Assembly: GCA_000711775.1 (NCBI GenBank)
Contig: ARYC01001530.1
Span: 38,685-102,684 of the forward strand
Direction of reading: 5' to 3'
From: Oxytricha trifallax
Lineage: Eukaryota; Ciliophora; Spirotrichea; Sporadotrichida; Oxytrichidae
Length of the DNA: 64,000 nucleotides
Shown: piece by piece, positions 1 to 11,744 of the stretch
How positions within the stretch are numbered: position 1 is the first letter of the stretch
Layout of the letters: each line of letters starts with the position of its first letter
The notes under the pieces: model-generated
What the model was told of the DNA's origin: nothing
The model's input: the letters and a program-made list of their open reading frames with translations, nothing else
The model's database searches: none
Translations under genes and position numbers: made by a program

Positions 1-2700
1 ATTAGAGTATGTAAAGAAGAATTTCAGATGCCTCAATGACATAATCTTGGCTGCAAGCGTTAGCTAACATGGCAAAGGTAAAGTTTCAAAGAAAGATCTA
101 AACAACAATCCATTTGGAGTTGTAAGTACAAGTGGATCAACTACTACCAGAAATAACTCAAATAAAGAAAACTATGGAAGCAATATGAGCAGTACCACTA
201 AAAATATACAGCAAAGCTCTACTTCAAAATCCGAGAAGAAAATGTTCATAAAGTAAAACATTCAGATATCACTGGCTTTCCTTAAAAAGATCTGTAGAAT
301 CTCTAAGTTTTACTAGGAGAGATTTAGAGAGTTTTTAAACATTCTTAGTCAAATTGAGAGCGGAGCTTAAAACGCAGTGAAAGTAAAAGACTAAATCAAG
401 AGAGCTCTGCATTAAGTTAGAGTTGAAATGAAGAACTCAAATAATAATCATAATTCCTAAAGTTCCTTAAACTTAAGCAACACCAATTCACCTCGAAAGA
501 GCCTAACTCACACTCAAAGAAAAACCTCTAACAACAAACGTCGAGAATCGATGACAATAGACATTGATGAGAATGACGATCCAACCACTACAACGTTCGC
601 GACTACCACAACCAACAGTGTTATTAACAGAGGCATCACACCCAACAATCATACTTAATCCATAAACACTCTCCACTAAACCTAATAGATGACTAATACT
701 CTGTCAAATTTCCACTTCTAGAGCAACTTTTAGTTTGCTGAATTAAAAGAGCAAGATCATGAGGAGAGCACTGAGGAAAATAAATCCTGCGAGAAGAACA
801 ACTTGAGTGCTTAAAAGATGGACACAGATGATCCCTTCCAACCAGGTGATATCAATAGCAGTGATGGTCCTGGAGATTCCAATAATCGTGAGCAAAGAGT
901 AGTAATTATATTATTATTTAAATGTCAATAAGAGGAGGATATTCACCTTAAGAAAAAGGCATTAGTAAGCTATTTGGCAATAAGGAAAATTCACATCCTA
1001 ATGTAAATGAAAAACCTGGCAGATATTGAGAAATTATTTATAAGTTAAATTTGAATTAATTAAGCATTATGATTTTTATGATAATATTCATTACAACCTC
1101 AACCTCTAGGTGTGTTGAAGATGAATGAGCCAATCCAGCCATACAGACCAGACAAGCCAAGTATAAGAGTAGAGCCTCTCACTACTTAATTAAAGCCAAC
1201 TATAATTGAACAGTAGTCAGAGAAAGAAAATCAAAAGCCAGCCACTTAAATTACTTCTTAACAGACAACTTAAAACAATGGATCTCAAAATCCACAGTTA
1301 AGCATTGTCACTAAGAAATAAACTGGTAGAATTTCAAATACTCATGAACCCATTACAGTTAGAGGGTAGAGAAGCAACTTGCATAAGGGTTTAAATCTCA
1401 ATGAAGAATCCAGTGGACTACAATACTGTTTATAATTTTAGCATTACAATGTAATATATTGATATATGATAAAATACTGTTTCGCACCAGCTCACATCAA
1501 CCAGAGATCAAGCAGTCAACCATCGAAGGAACCATATCTTCCAAAGGATGTCACTAGAGGACTCGAATATACTTTAGTGCTTGACCTCGATGAGACTCTT
1601 GTCCATTTCGATCCAGTAAGTTTATCTTTAGTTTATTAATATTTAAAAGAAGAAAAAGCTTTTGCAAAATTAATAAAATTTATAATGAGCTTTTAAAAAT
1701 TATATTAGAAAGGTTTAATTTTATTATCGTAAATATGAGTAGAAAAATCAACCTATATATGAATTAATTGAAATCTAACGAAAAAATACTTTATTTTTAT
1801 TTATGAAAGTTAAAATTTATAATTTAGTAAGCCAGAATCATATCTCAAAGATTATTCTTTAATTAATTTGTTTATTAAATTTGGTTAAATTAATTCTATT
1901 TTGGTGATTATTTGCTTGTAGAAAGTAAGAAACTACCGACCAAGGCCATATTGCTTGAAGTTCCTGCATGAAATGTCAAAATACTACGAACTAGTGGTGT
2001 TCACAGCAGGCTTAAAAGATTATGCTGACTGGATCTTAAACGACTTAGATCGCAGTGGCTACATCACTCACAGATTGTACAGAGACCACACTAAGTGCAG
2101 ACACGGAGTGTACATCAAGGATCTATCCAAGTTAGGAAGGGACATGACTAAGTGCATTATTGTTGATAACATTGAGGAGAACTTCCAAGCACAACCAAAT
2201 ACAATTATTTAATGATCATTTTACTAAATAACCAGATAATGGAATCCCAATTAAAGGTTGGTATCATGACTCAAGTGATAGAGAACTAGAAAAATACGCA
2301 GTATTCCTTAGAGATCTAGCCATTAGAAAGGTTAAGGATGTAAGACCAGAAGTCAAGCAATTCAAAATGCTGATAAATTAGGGGCTTAAATACTCAACTA
2401 TTGAAGAAGGCAGAAGTCCGGGTAGATATAAATCAAATGATAAAAATTAAGCCATTATAATTTTAAATTATATTGCAGGCCAAGTGGAGTAGATTTATAT
2501 TTATTTATCTTGTTATTTAAGACGATATAATTAACCTATAAATAAATTAAAGAATATTCTATTATAAATTAATTAAGTTAATAGATGAATAGAGAAAGCA
2601 ATAAACAGAATTAACAAGCAAGAATCAGTAATAGAGCGATAGATTGCAAAAACTTACTCATTGGGGAGTTCGTTGAATTAAACCAATTGTCAATATTATA
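1..2700 (+). CDS. SCP/FCP1-like HAD phosphatase, germline gene in several MDSs
   Basis: This gene encodes a small-CTD-phosphatase-type protein (HAD superfamily, FCP1/SCP/NIF/Dullard group), which removes phosphate from Ser/Thr residues. The frame is open from base 2 to about 894 (TAA/TAG = Gln): a long Asn/Ser/Thr/Gln-rich N-terminal part with no recognised domain. The catalytic part starts near 1550 and holds the HAD motif I LDLDETLVHF at about 1579-1608. It is followed by ELVVFTAGLKDYADWILNDL (motif II region) and KCIIVDNIEENF (motif III) at about 2150-2190, then NGIPIKGWYHD near 2240. Six IESs and one intron interrupt the gene; removing each at its repeat keeps the frame open. The 5' end lies outside the window. 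The 3' end was not located: the frame runs on after the last IES to about 2700, where AT-rich DNA begins. The family call is firm; the target protein is unknown. Confidence 0.9.
895..934 (+). other. IES 1, pointer AAGAG (895-899 / 930-934)
   Basis: AAGAG occurs at both junctions. Removing one copy plus the 30 AT-rich bases between joins ...NNREQR to GGYSPQEKG in frame. A GT...AG intron reading is less good, because the frame it gives reaches a TGA about 40 codons later. Confidence 0.75.
1013..1099 (+). other. IES 2, pointer AACCT (1013-1017 / 1095-1099)
   Basis: The repeat AACCT flanks an AT-rich 82-bp unit. Excision joins NVNEKP to QPLGVLKMNEP in frame. Without excision the frame hits a TGA about 10 bases downstream. 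Confidence 0.75.
1422..1482 (+). other. IES 3, 10-bp pointer AATACTGTTT (1422-1431 / 1473-1482)
   Basis: A perfect 10-bp repeat flanks 41 AT-rich bases. Joining gives SSGLQYCFAPAHINQRSS, an uninterrupted frame. This is the longest pointer found in the gene and is convincing. Confidence 0.88.
1615..1929 (+). other. IES 4, pointer AGTAAG (1615-1620 / 1924-1929)
   Basis: A 309-bp AT-rich IES splits the catalytic domain directly after motif I. Joining gives LVHFDPVRNYRPRPYCLKF, exactly as expected for the SCP family. Confidence 0.92.
2193..2234 (+). other. IES 5, pointer AACCA (2193-2197 / 2230-2234)
   Basis: A 37-bp unit. Joining gives NFQAQPDNGIPIKGWYHD, matching the family pattern after motif III. 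Unspliced, the frame stops at TGA near 2213. Confidence 0.9.
2422..2478 (+). other. 57-nt spliceosomal intron inside an MDS
   Basis: The segment begins GTAGATAT and ends TTGCAG. Removing it joins EEGRSPG to QVEQ and keeps the frame through IES 6. No good pointer pair fits these ends, so an intron is preferred over an IES. Confidence 0.65.
2490..2586 (+). other. IES 6, pointer TAGAT (2490-2494 / 2582-2586)
   Basis: TAGAT flanks a 92-bp AT-rich unit. With the upstream intron removed, joining gives GQVEQMNRESNKQNQQ in frame. TAGAT also occurs at the intron start (2423-2427); joining there would give an immediate TGA, which is an alternative gene end. Confidence 0.6.
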
Positions 2701-3404
2701 TATATAATCTTTTGATTTATCTTTCTTTATTGCATTATTTGGGGGTAAATTTATATTGTAAATTTATTAAATTAATTCAATAATTATTGATATATCTAAA
2801 TTATTTTGAGTTTTTAATATATAAAATTGTTGAATCACTTATAGTTTAATTAAATAAATTAATTTTGCAAATTTCTTATTATTTTATATATTTATTTTAA
2901 ATATTAAAAAAGTTCATTAAAAGTAGATTTTCAATTAAGTTAACATAAGTTGTGATTAATTAAATTAAGTAATTTCTTATACTTATATTAGAATTCAAAT
3001 TCTGTATTTGTCAATTTTGTGACTCAATCTTTTATTTGATGTAATATCTCCATGTCATTATAAAACCTAAATTTTTTGGAAATTGTTGAAGTTAAGCTTT
3101 AATTAGAGTAATTATCAATTGAATTTCAGTAATAAAATTATTTACAGAGAATATCTCTCATAATTTAATGAATAATTTAAAATAAAGTGGATTTTTTATA
3201 GTATTCAATTCTTAAAATATGATCTTATAAAAAATATTATGTTTTTAACTCACGTACAAAATTAATAATGGCAAAATGTTATAAAATGTACACTTCTGTA
3301 CTAATTAAAAATTAATTAATGAATTAATTATATATAATAATTCAAGTAACTAAAATAAATATCTTAGAAATAAAAAGAACCTATTCTGAATAATAAATAT
3401 TTAT
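2701..3404. other. AT-rich non-coding germline DNA
   Basis: Very AT-rich with no sustained open frame. The end of the phosphatase gene (last MDS or 3' UTR) may lie at its left edge; nothing else is recognisable. Confidence 0.6.
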
Positions 3405-3555
3405 AGCAAATTTACGATTTGAGTTTTAATTGCTAAGTCAAGCTCTTTTTCAGTAATTTGAATTCCTTGAGAAATTAAAAGATTTTTTCTTTTTAATGCA
3501 GCCCTGGAAAATATATGACGAACGTTTACCTTCCAATATCTCTAAAATTAATATA
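3405..3555 (-). CDS. MDS-like coding island, unknown gene (d)
   Basis: On the minus strand one frame reads through about 48 codons with protein-like composition, including VRHIFSRAALKRKNLLISQG and ITEKELDLAIKTQIVN. The base composition is less AT-rich than the flanks. I do not recognise the family. It lies downstream (in minus-strand order) of islands 3770-3905 and 3945-4210 and probably belongs to the same gene. Edges are approximate. Confidence 0.55.
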
Positions 3556-3769
3556 TTTTCTTAAATTTTAAATTATAAATTTAAGATTAGTTATGAAAAC
3601 AAAATTTATGAAAAACTAAAATTCAAAAATATTATTTATCATGTAATTATCATAAAATTTAATTAATAGTAGTAATAGTAGTTAATGAATAATCTCAATT
3701 TTATTATAACTTATCAGAAATAAAAACTAGAATCAAACCATCAAATTAATAATTTCTTAGACTCATCTG

Positions 3770-3905
3770 AGTGATTTTACATGACAGTCATGAAAACAAA
3801 AATCTAAAATATTCTTCATCTCGATCCTTAATCCGCTTTACTATAACCAACATTTTTGCATACTTTCAGATCCTTTTAATTTGACGGAGCAAGATAATAT
3901 CTAAA
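3770..3905 (-). CDS. MDS-like coding island, unknown gene (c)
   Basis: The minus strand holds an open frame of about 42 codons with a segment reading VKLKGSESMQKCWLQQSGLR. It lies between two other minus-strand islands and is less AT-rich than its flanks. A second minus frame is also partly open, so the frame is not certain. No family is recognised. Confidence 0.4.
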
Positions 3906-3944
3906 TATTATTGAGAAAGGAAAAAAACATAACATGTCTAACTT

Positions 3945-4210
3945 GCTTCATGGAATGTAGTCCTTCTTCCTTCGCTATTTGTAGCTTCGGTACTTTCACC
4001 CTGGGGAGGTGTGAAAAATTTCTTATGTTTGCCCTCTATAATTCTAGTCGTTTCATTATTTAAAGTTGATTTCCACTTACATTCTACTCTCAATAACCTA
4101 GGAAGCTAAACTCTTACCAGTATACTTGCTTTTAAGATGAACCTGACAATCATCTACCTTTATAAGAGTGCCTTTGACAAAATTCTTAAGACATCCCTTG
4201 AAGCTTGCTT
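3945..4210 (-). CDS. MDS-like coding islands, unknown gene (a and b)
   Basis: The minus strand from 4205 reads about 50 codons (SFKGCLKNFVKGTLIKVDDC, then QVHLKSKYTGKSLASQVIES) up to a TGA near 4060. A second frame then reads EGKHKKFFTPPQGESTEATN and on to about 3945. The frame change near 4060 suggests a junction between two MDSs or a tiny IES. GC is clearly above the surrounding DNA. The product is not recognised; it is probably one gene with the islands at 3.4-3.9 kb. Confidence 0.55.
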
Positions 4211-6738
4211 AATAATTCAATAAATATTAAATTAATGAATTTTTTTAAATTTATAAAGTAATAGCACTTGACATTATATTGCGAAAAATTAATTGAATAA
4301 AGAAAAAATTAAATAGCGATTAATTATTATTAATTTTAAATGATTATCTATATGAATTTCAAGAAAAACGTTTTAGATGTTCAAATATTTTTTTAAAAAA
4401 AATTTCTTATTAATTAAATTATTTAATAGAAATGAGATTACATATATAAAAAACAAATAATTTGCTTGTCTTTATTTAGACATAGTTATGATTTTATACA
4501 TGAATTTTACATTTATCAATATAAATCGTTTATTTTAGTTATATTCTATATATATATACAAGAATATTCGTTTATTTTTGTAATTAACAACTAAATCTAA
4601 GATTGCAAAATTGTTAAACATTTTCTTTATTTATATTATAAGCTAAACTTAATTTAGTCCGAATACCCTAATCTTACCATACCTTATAGATGATTTGGTT
4701 CACAATAATTTAGGAATAAAAATTTATCCAAATTATCCTCATTAATCTTAACTCATTAAGTATAATTTATATCATTCATTTCTACTACAAGGAAATAAAA
4801 TGGGAATTAAGCCAGATAAATTATTATAATCAGAATTTTTATACTTACGAAATTCTATGTTTACTTTGTTCTAAGAATTCTCTTTTCAATGTATAATTTA
4901 AATAAATAAAAAACATTTTAATCATAATAAAATTTGAAACTCATAATTCTAATTAAACAAAAAGCAAATATCATTCAAGAGTAGTGACAAAAATTTTAAA
5001 TCGAATTCGTTTCCTTATTTTTGAATATGCTTAAATCCATATTTTCATCAGTATTTAGAACTGAGAGTATGGCGATACATTTTCTCAATTACAACTTATG
5101 ATGCTTTAAAATGAAGTTTTCAAAATTGAATCTGTAATTTATTTATATTAATATTATTATGAAAAAACCCAATATCAAAATAGAATATATTTTATTTTTT
5201 TTATAAGACGAAACTTAATTTATGTTTTTATTAATAAAAGGTTTTAAAGGGTTCATTTAAAATATAACGAAGTTATTACAACTGTACAATGTATAATGTC
5301 AATAAGTTTAATATAAAAAGTTTTATTAAATAAAAATACAAATATACTCTGATCTAATTACTGGCAGTTAAGATTACTATAATAGTATCAAGTATGTTTA
5401 TATTTCTCTAATTTTTTAATATTATCTATTTTTATCAATAATTAAATTTATAAATATTATAGCGTAAAATAATAATGTTTGGCCTAATAATTAAAACAAA
5501 TAATTTGATTAATTGTTTTTATAAATAAAACTATCAAGGTGTTATTTGATTTTAGCCTTATTTATATTGATATTAGGCAATAATACTCATATTATTAATT
5601 AATTGTTCTTATCTCCCAATCTTCGTTCTTAATTAATTAATGCGATTGTATTCGTATCTAATAATCTGATTAAACGACTTTTGACCCAATAATTAACTTT
5701 GAATATTTTGTTTAATTTATTATATTCTATTAATCAGTTACTCAACCTTTTTAGAAAATGATTTACAAAATATGTTAAACTAAATTTCAAATATTTATTT
5801 TTCTAAAGCTATTTTATTGAAAATTTACAGGGTTTAAAAAAGGTTTATAAACTAAAATTTTGATGATTCACGTGTTGCTTATCTCACAAATCATTTCGCG
5901 AAAATATTGATTTAAGAGATTTGGTAAATTTATTGAATATACTTTTAAAACTCATTAAAAATTTTTTTTTTCCTCTTATTCCTCTTTTCTATGCATATTT
6001 CCCTCTATTTAATATATGCCCTAATAATTGAACTCATGATTAAAATTAAGATGAATTTAATTACCTAAAAATAAAAAATTGTTTTACAAATTTTAATTGA
6101 TATCCTTAAATGTGCATTAATTTACCTTGTCAATATAAAATAACCTTGAAAAAAAATTATTTTTAACAATTATACTTATCAAAACTAAAAATTAATTATC
6201 AGATTAAATAGTAATTTATATCAAACATCTTGCCGCTTAAGATGCTCAATAATATTTTATTTTCGTATTCATCAAATTTAATAATCATTGTGTCTGAGTT
6301 AAAATGAGTGAAATACTTAAAGAGAATAAATTTCATTTGCTTTTCAAGTAAAATTGGATATTTGTCCATAGACTTATTCTAACTTAGTTATTGTTAAAGT
6401 GTAATGATTTTTCAAATAATTATAATGTAAACTTTATTTATAGAATCTTGTATTTTATAAATACAAATTTATAAAAGCCTAAAAATAATACCAAATAAAT
6501 TTAATTTATTTTATATTCACAATCATTAAACTTGATACCTCTAATTCCATCAAAATTTCTGAATAAACTCAAAATTATATAATTTTTAAAGTTAAAATAA
6601 TTGTAAGATTATTTTATAAATAACTACTTAGGATATGTTAAAATGTAATATCTATGTTTGTTTAAATTAAAAAAAATATATGAAAAGTTTGAATTATAAA
6701 TAAAAACGAAATTTAATGGAGAAATTTTACTGAAGTTG
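4211..6738. other. AT-rich non-coding germline DNA
   Basis: About 2.5 kb of very AT-rich sequence with many homopolymers. I see no coding island, RNA gene or repeat unit that I can support. Confidence 0.6.
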
Positions 6739-7461
6739 AGTAAGATGGGGGGGGTCTAAGTCGGTGGCAGAAATTTTTCGAAAACCTAAGTCGGTGGCAA
6801 CATTAATTTTTCAAAATTCACCAAAATCCTTAGTCGGTGGCATAATAAAAGTTTTTTCTTTTTCCAATTGGGAATCAATAAGTACCTTAATATATATGAA
6901 AATTTTATCACTGAAAGTTAATCAATCTCCATCATAACAACTAAGAAATTTGACGGACACAGTTTAACATATGAAATAAATTAGAATTCATAAATAATTT
7001 GTATCCCTTTATCAAATAATTTTATATAAAAATATAACTAAATAAATATCGATGAAATATTATCACATTGACAATTAGTTTATAACATACTTCAATTTTA
7101 ACTCCCTCAAAATATCATTATTTTTCAATGTGATAATATTTCATCGATATTTATTTAGTTATATTTTTATTTAAAATTATTTGATAAAGGGATACAAATT
7201 ATTTATGAATTCTAATTTATTTCATATGTTAAACTGTGTCTGTCAAATTTCTTAGTTGTTATGATGGAGATTGATTAACTTTCAGTGATAAAATTTTCAT
7301 ATATATTGAGGTACTTATTGATTCCCAATTGGAAAAAGAAAAAACTTTTATTATGCCACCGACTTAGGATTTTGGCGAATTTTGAAAAATTAATGTTGCC
7401 ACCGACTTAGGTTTTCGAAAAATTTCTGCCACCGACTTAGACCCCCCCCCCAGTAAGATGG
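6739..7461. repeat. Fold-back (MITE-like) element with target duplication
   Basis: Two arms of about 330 bp are nearly perfect inverted copies around a loop of roughly 50 bp near 7070-7120. The outer ends are G8 (left) and C10 (right). Each arm carries three copies of CTAAGTCGGTGGCA (or its complement). The flanks repeat AGTAAGATG(G) at 6739-6748 and 7452-7461, consistent with a 9-10 bp target-site duplication. There is no coding capacity, so it is a non-autonomous element. The arms differ by only a few bases, so insertion or arm conversion is recent. Confidence 0.9.
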
Positions 7462-9798
7462 TATAAAATGCTAATAAAAATATCAAGAATATCATAGAGC
7501 TCTTAATAGCTTAATATTAATATAATGAATGCGGTAAATTATTGAAGGAATACAATTAAAATAGGTATATAATTTAAATATTTAAAACAAAATATTAGCA
7601 GCTAAAGTTAACCAAAAAATATTATTTTGGTTTAATTACTGATCGTTTTGAAAAATTAAGAACTTTATTATTTAAAAAATAGTTTTAACTTAATTTAGGT
7701 TTTGTTTACAGACTCTTATTAAATGCTCTAAATCAATTTATTTACCATCGAATATAATTTAGTAAATAACTTCAGGATAGATAAAGTTCTTCTCTTTTTT
7801 TTCTATTTCAAAATTGCTTAAGATTGAATAATATGGCAAACTTTAACAGCCAATATTTTATTAGTTATTATATATTTGTTTTTACTTTCATTTCATAATT
7901 TCTAATGCGTTAAAAAAAATAAAAAAATCTCTCTATTTGGGATGAATCAGGAAAAGTTCATTAATAAAGTCCTTCAAAAATGATGGGGTTTAATTTAAAA
8001 TGCAACTCTATTATAATTTTAAGTAAAATTGGAATAAATATTTGCCATGCTTTTAATGCTTCTTAATTAATTTTTTTATTTTAATTCATTTGACCAAATC
8101 AAATGTATTCCTACTTTAGTAAATAGATTAAAAACACGAAAATTATAGATATAAAATTAATCAAAAATAATGAAAATCATAACAGCCAGTTATTAAAAAG
8201 GTTTATAAATCAAAATGAGGTCAAAATACATACAATTATATTTTAATAAGTTTACAGTGCTTATCTACATGTTTCCATAAACTCTCAAAAAAAATATAAA
8301 AAACTAATTCTAAGAATTAAAAAAAAGAGGAACAAATTTACTTCAAAAGTTGACCTGCAATTTTTCATAAATTAATTGCTTTTATACAGTTATAGTCACT
8401 GTTATGTCTAATTGAGAAATTAATAGGGGTTTTCTGTTTTTCTAAACTTAATATATTTAGGTATAAAATGTATTAAAAATCAACTAAATAAATTTTTATC
8501 TTTCATGTATTCTTATTAGCTGCTTAATATTTTTAATTGATATTGAACTTATTTCTCAGTTTATATTCCTACTTTGCCATTTTTTCAATATAAAATGTTT
8601 TCCTATTTTATTTCTGCTGTGAACTAAATTGAGAGTTCTACCTTATTGAAATGTGTTTACTATTCTTTTAAATTAAGTATACATTTATGAATTATGTCTT
8701 TTATTTAATTCTTTTTAACATTCTAAAAGAGTGCTTTAACTTTCAGGCCAGTATGAATTTTGATAAAAAAAAGTAGTTCATCCTATTTTTAACTTTTGTT
8801 AAAAAAGGAATAAATGGAAGTTTTGAGGTCAAAAGAACGTTATGATTGTTGAGATCTATTTTTTAATCCAATTTATCTCTAAATATATTTATAATACACA
8901 TCTTGAATTAAGTCATTAGAAATCCTGTTATTGCTCAATTAGATATATGAGTGACATTTACTCTATAAAAGCAATTGATTTATGATAAACTACTATTAAC
9001 TCTTGAATCCCAAATATAATTTACAGAAATATGCAATAATATAAAGTATGAATTGTTAACCACAACCTTAACCTAATTTTATTCAAAAGCCTTTCCTATA
9101 AGTGGCTGTTGAGATTCTTATTATTTAGATTCATTTTAATATTTCTCATTTTCCTACTTTAATTCCATTTTAATAATATTTTTTTTTAAGATATATTTAT
9201 TTTTAAATCAAATCTATTAATTATTTCTACTTTATAATTTCAAATTGTTTTCTCTCTTAAAATTTTTCAAATAATTTCCATCTTACTTTAAGTTCACATT
9301 CCTCATATAAATTTTGTATTTAGCCTAAACAATACATGATAGATTTTAAATATAAATAAGTATTTTTTAAAAATAAATTTTGAATTTATGTATAGATATC
9401 TTCTTATAATCATAACCTTAAAACTTTTGAATTTTTAACAAAAAAATAATTTATAAACATCCACTATTAAATAAATTCAATTAAATGTTTTCCTGAATTT
9501 GATGAGTAGAATAAAAAAATTAAATCCAACAATATATAAAGAAAATTTAAGAAAATATTTTAATTTAAATGAGTTAAAAGATTTACAAAATGCATTATTC
9601 GGAATATACTTTTTAAATATTTTTATTCAAACTTAAAGTACTTAAAGAATATTATGTCTGAATAGGAATATGCGATATTAGTACCCTTTGACTTACCCAT
9701 TATTGAAAAGTTGCAACATTTACTCTTACTTCTTGGGAATCTTTATTTTCCACATTTAAATCAAGTTTAAATTTTAAATAAATAATAATTGAATCATC
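7462..9798. other. AT-rich non-coding germline DNA
   Basis: Very AT-rich; no coding island that I can support between the fold-back element and TBE A. Confidence 0.6.
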
Positions 9799-9801
9799 AA
9801 T

Positions 9802-9868
9802 CAAAACCCTAAAACCCCTTAATGAGGTTTATAAGTGCTTTGATTTGTAGGGAATTTGTAAGGGTTGG
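9802..9868 (+). repeat. TBE A left inverted terminal repeat
   Basis: C3-4A4 telomere-like units followed by AATGAGGTTTATAAGTGC and TTTGATTTGTAGGGAA; the complement is at 13786-13856. Confidence 0.92.
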
Positions 9869-9880
9869 GTTATTAATTAA

Positions 9881-10945
9881 ATGCGAGACTTAAATAACAA
9901 GCTTTTGGGGTCTATTTATGATGATGAGTATATAGATTTAGTGTTTATACTGCGTTATGGATGTGATATGTATAGTGAATAAGTCAAACCAGTACTGAAC
10001 TATAAGTCTATTGCATGCTCTTAAAGCGTAGTCCATCACCTGTTCGCTCTCACTGCTTGAAAACTCTGTAATTAAAGCAATAATAGCTGAATTCTTAGCC
10101 AAAGAGGAAGTCAAAGTTTCTATAGAAGCATATTAACTATCTTATTAATGAAAAAACTTTGAAGTATTGGACTCACTTCTCTCATGACTAACGAGCTATT
10201 ATGTTTCACCTCCAGTTCCCTGAGTTGAAGATCTTTGCATAATCTGTTACAAACATTTATAAACGAAACGGTATCTCTTACAAAGGTGTAAATCGTATCA
10301 AGAGAGTAATTGATTTCACTTTGCCATTTGACAACAACAACTTAAATTATATTTATAATTGAATGCAGAGAACCTAATAGAATAATATTAAACTTATTCA
10401 TGCTGAAGAGGCTGTGTTTACCTTCAACACTTTCATCTAGAAAATCTTGGTATAAGAAGCATAGTAATATAGAGGTATATGACTAAAAAGTCAAGGTATA
10501 AACAATGGCAATTCTTGGAGGAATTAGCGAGGATGCTGGTTTAGAAACTTATGTTATTCATCCTCGCTCTATTAAGACAGAGCAGTATATTAAGTTCTTA
10601 GAGCAGCTGAGAGAGAAGTACCCTGAATAAGAGATTATACTATCCGTTGATAATCTTTCTGTTCATAAGACTAAAGAAAAAAGGAAGAGTAATGAACAAC
10701 TTAGAATAACGCGAGTGTTCAACGTACATTATAGTCCGTAGTTTAATGGAATTGAGTTCTACTGGGGTATATTAAAAGGTCATTACAAGAAACTGCTACT
10801 ATACCACTTGATGCATGACCTATCTATCGATACAGTCGATTTTATAAAAGGTTTAGCTAAGAAAGTTGATAATTAGTTGGCTTAAAAGTGTGCTAAAGAA
10901 GGGAGAGTGAATGTATATAAATAAGTTTTGTAGTTAAGTTAATGA
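9881..10945 (+). pseudogene. TBE 42 kD transposase (DDE, IS630/Tc1-mariner type), TBE A
   Basis: The start is the ATG just inside the repeat (MRDLNNKLLGSIYDDEYIDL). With TAA/TAG as Gln the family frame is about 354 codons, the usual 42 kD. Compared with element C there is a one-base loss near 10010, an in-frame TGA near 10363 where other copies have TAA, and a frame change near 10440. The DDE triad sites are HAEEAVF (first Asp replaced by Glu), SVDNLSVHKT (second Asp present) and FNGIEFYWG (Glu present). It is therefore a dead copy. The stop TGA is at 10943-10945, 9 bp from the end of the convergent 22 kD gene. Confidence 0.9.
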
Positions 10946-10954
10946 ATATATAAG

Positions 10955-11744
10955 TCACATTTAAAATTCTTTAGAGGGAGCTGGCTTCTCTTTTCTTTTC
11001 TTCTACTTCTTGCTTCCCTCCTCCTAAGTTTCTTCTCTTGCAGCCAGCTCCAGCATCTATGTTCATTGACTCTGGAGGCTAAATATTTGAATAAAGTCTC
11101 TTGCTAACTTCATACTTTGTCTGCGACTTTCGCTCTCTGTGAAGCTTGCTCTATTCCTTCATCAAGAAGATGCCAGTACCAGATTTTTCTAAAGAGTTAA
11201 GCTACAAATTTTACTTGAAATATAAGGGTACATCTGCAGCTCTGATAGCCAGCTCTCACTTATTTTGATCTCCTGTTTATCCTTATCTTCTGAAGAGATG
11301 CTGTACCTTTTATTATGAGATTCTTGAATAATTTCTTTCAAGTAATCACCTTTAATTGTTGCAAGTATGCCAAAGAAATAGTTTCTTTCAGGCAGTTTAT
11401 TTGACAACTACTTCTTAGTAGGCAGGTACTGCGAAACCTCTGGGTCGTTCATAGCATCATCATATAAGTTAGTCACTGAAATTTCTGGATAGTTTGGAAT
11501 CTCTGCAAACTTTACATCTTAAGTTTTCAATGCTTTCTTCTCTTCGCAGAGTATTGCCTCTTAGAAATGAAATTTTAGTACCTTCCATCGTTGGCAAGAA
11601 CAAACCAACTACATAATCAAGATTAGTTACTATAAGTTCATTACCTTGCTGCACAAGGTAGCGATGCAAATCCTCCTTGCTTTTAAATCTTTGAATCAAT
11701 TCTTGTGCTTGCATTCTTTTAATTGCATCATTCATTGACTCCAT
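10955..11744 (-). pseudogene. TBE 22 kD protein gene, TBE A (with 26-nt intron)
   Basis: Starts MESMNDAIKRMQAQELIQRF at 11744. A frameshift just after KISFLR (near 11570) interrupts it; the frame resumes as PNYPEISVTNLY, then NKLPERNYFFGILATIKGDY up to a 26-nt GT..AG segment (11189-11214). Past that segment the frame continues as KSGTGIFLMKEQSKLHRERK and a Lys-rich tail toward 10955. Without splicing the product ends at TGA 11162-11164 (about 22 kD, the size in the literature name). The function of this TBE protein is not known to me. Confidence 0.8.
11189..11214 (-). other. Putative 26-nt intron in TBE A 22 kD gene
   Basis: Reads GTAAAATTTG...CTCTTTAG on the minus strand. The same 26-nt segment is present at the same codon in TBE B, D and G, and with a mutated donor in C. 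Confidence 0.6.

Noticed and set aside
9802..9830. Terminal C4A4 runs as real macronuclear telomeres
   Set aside because: The repeats are short, internal, flanked by ANT duplications and tied to TBE genes, so they are transposon ends.
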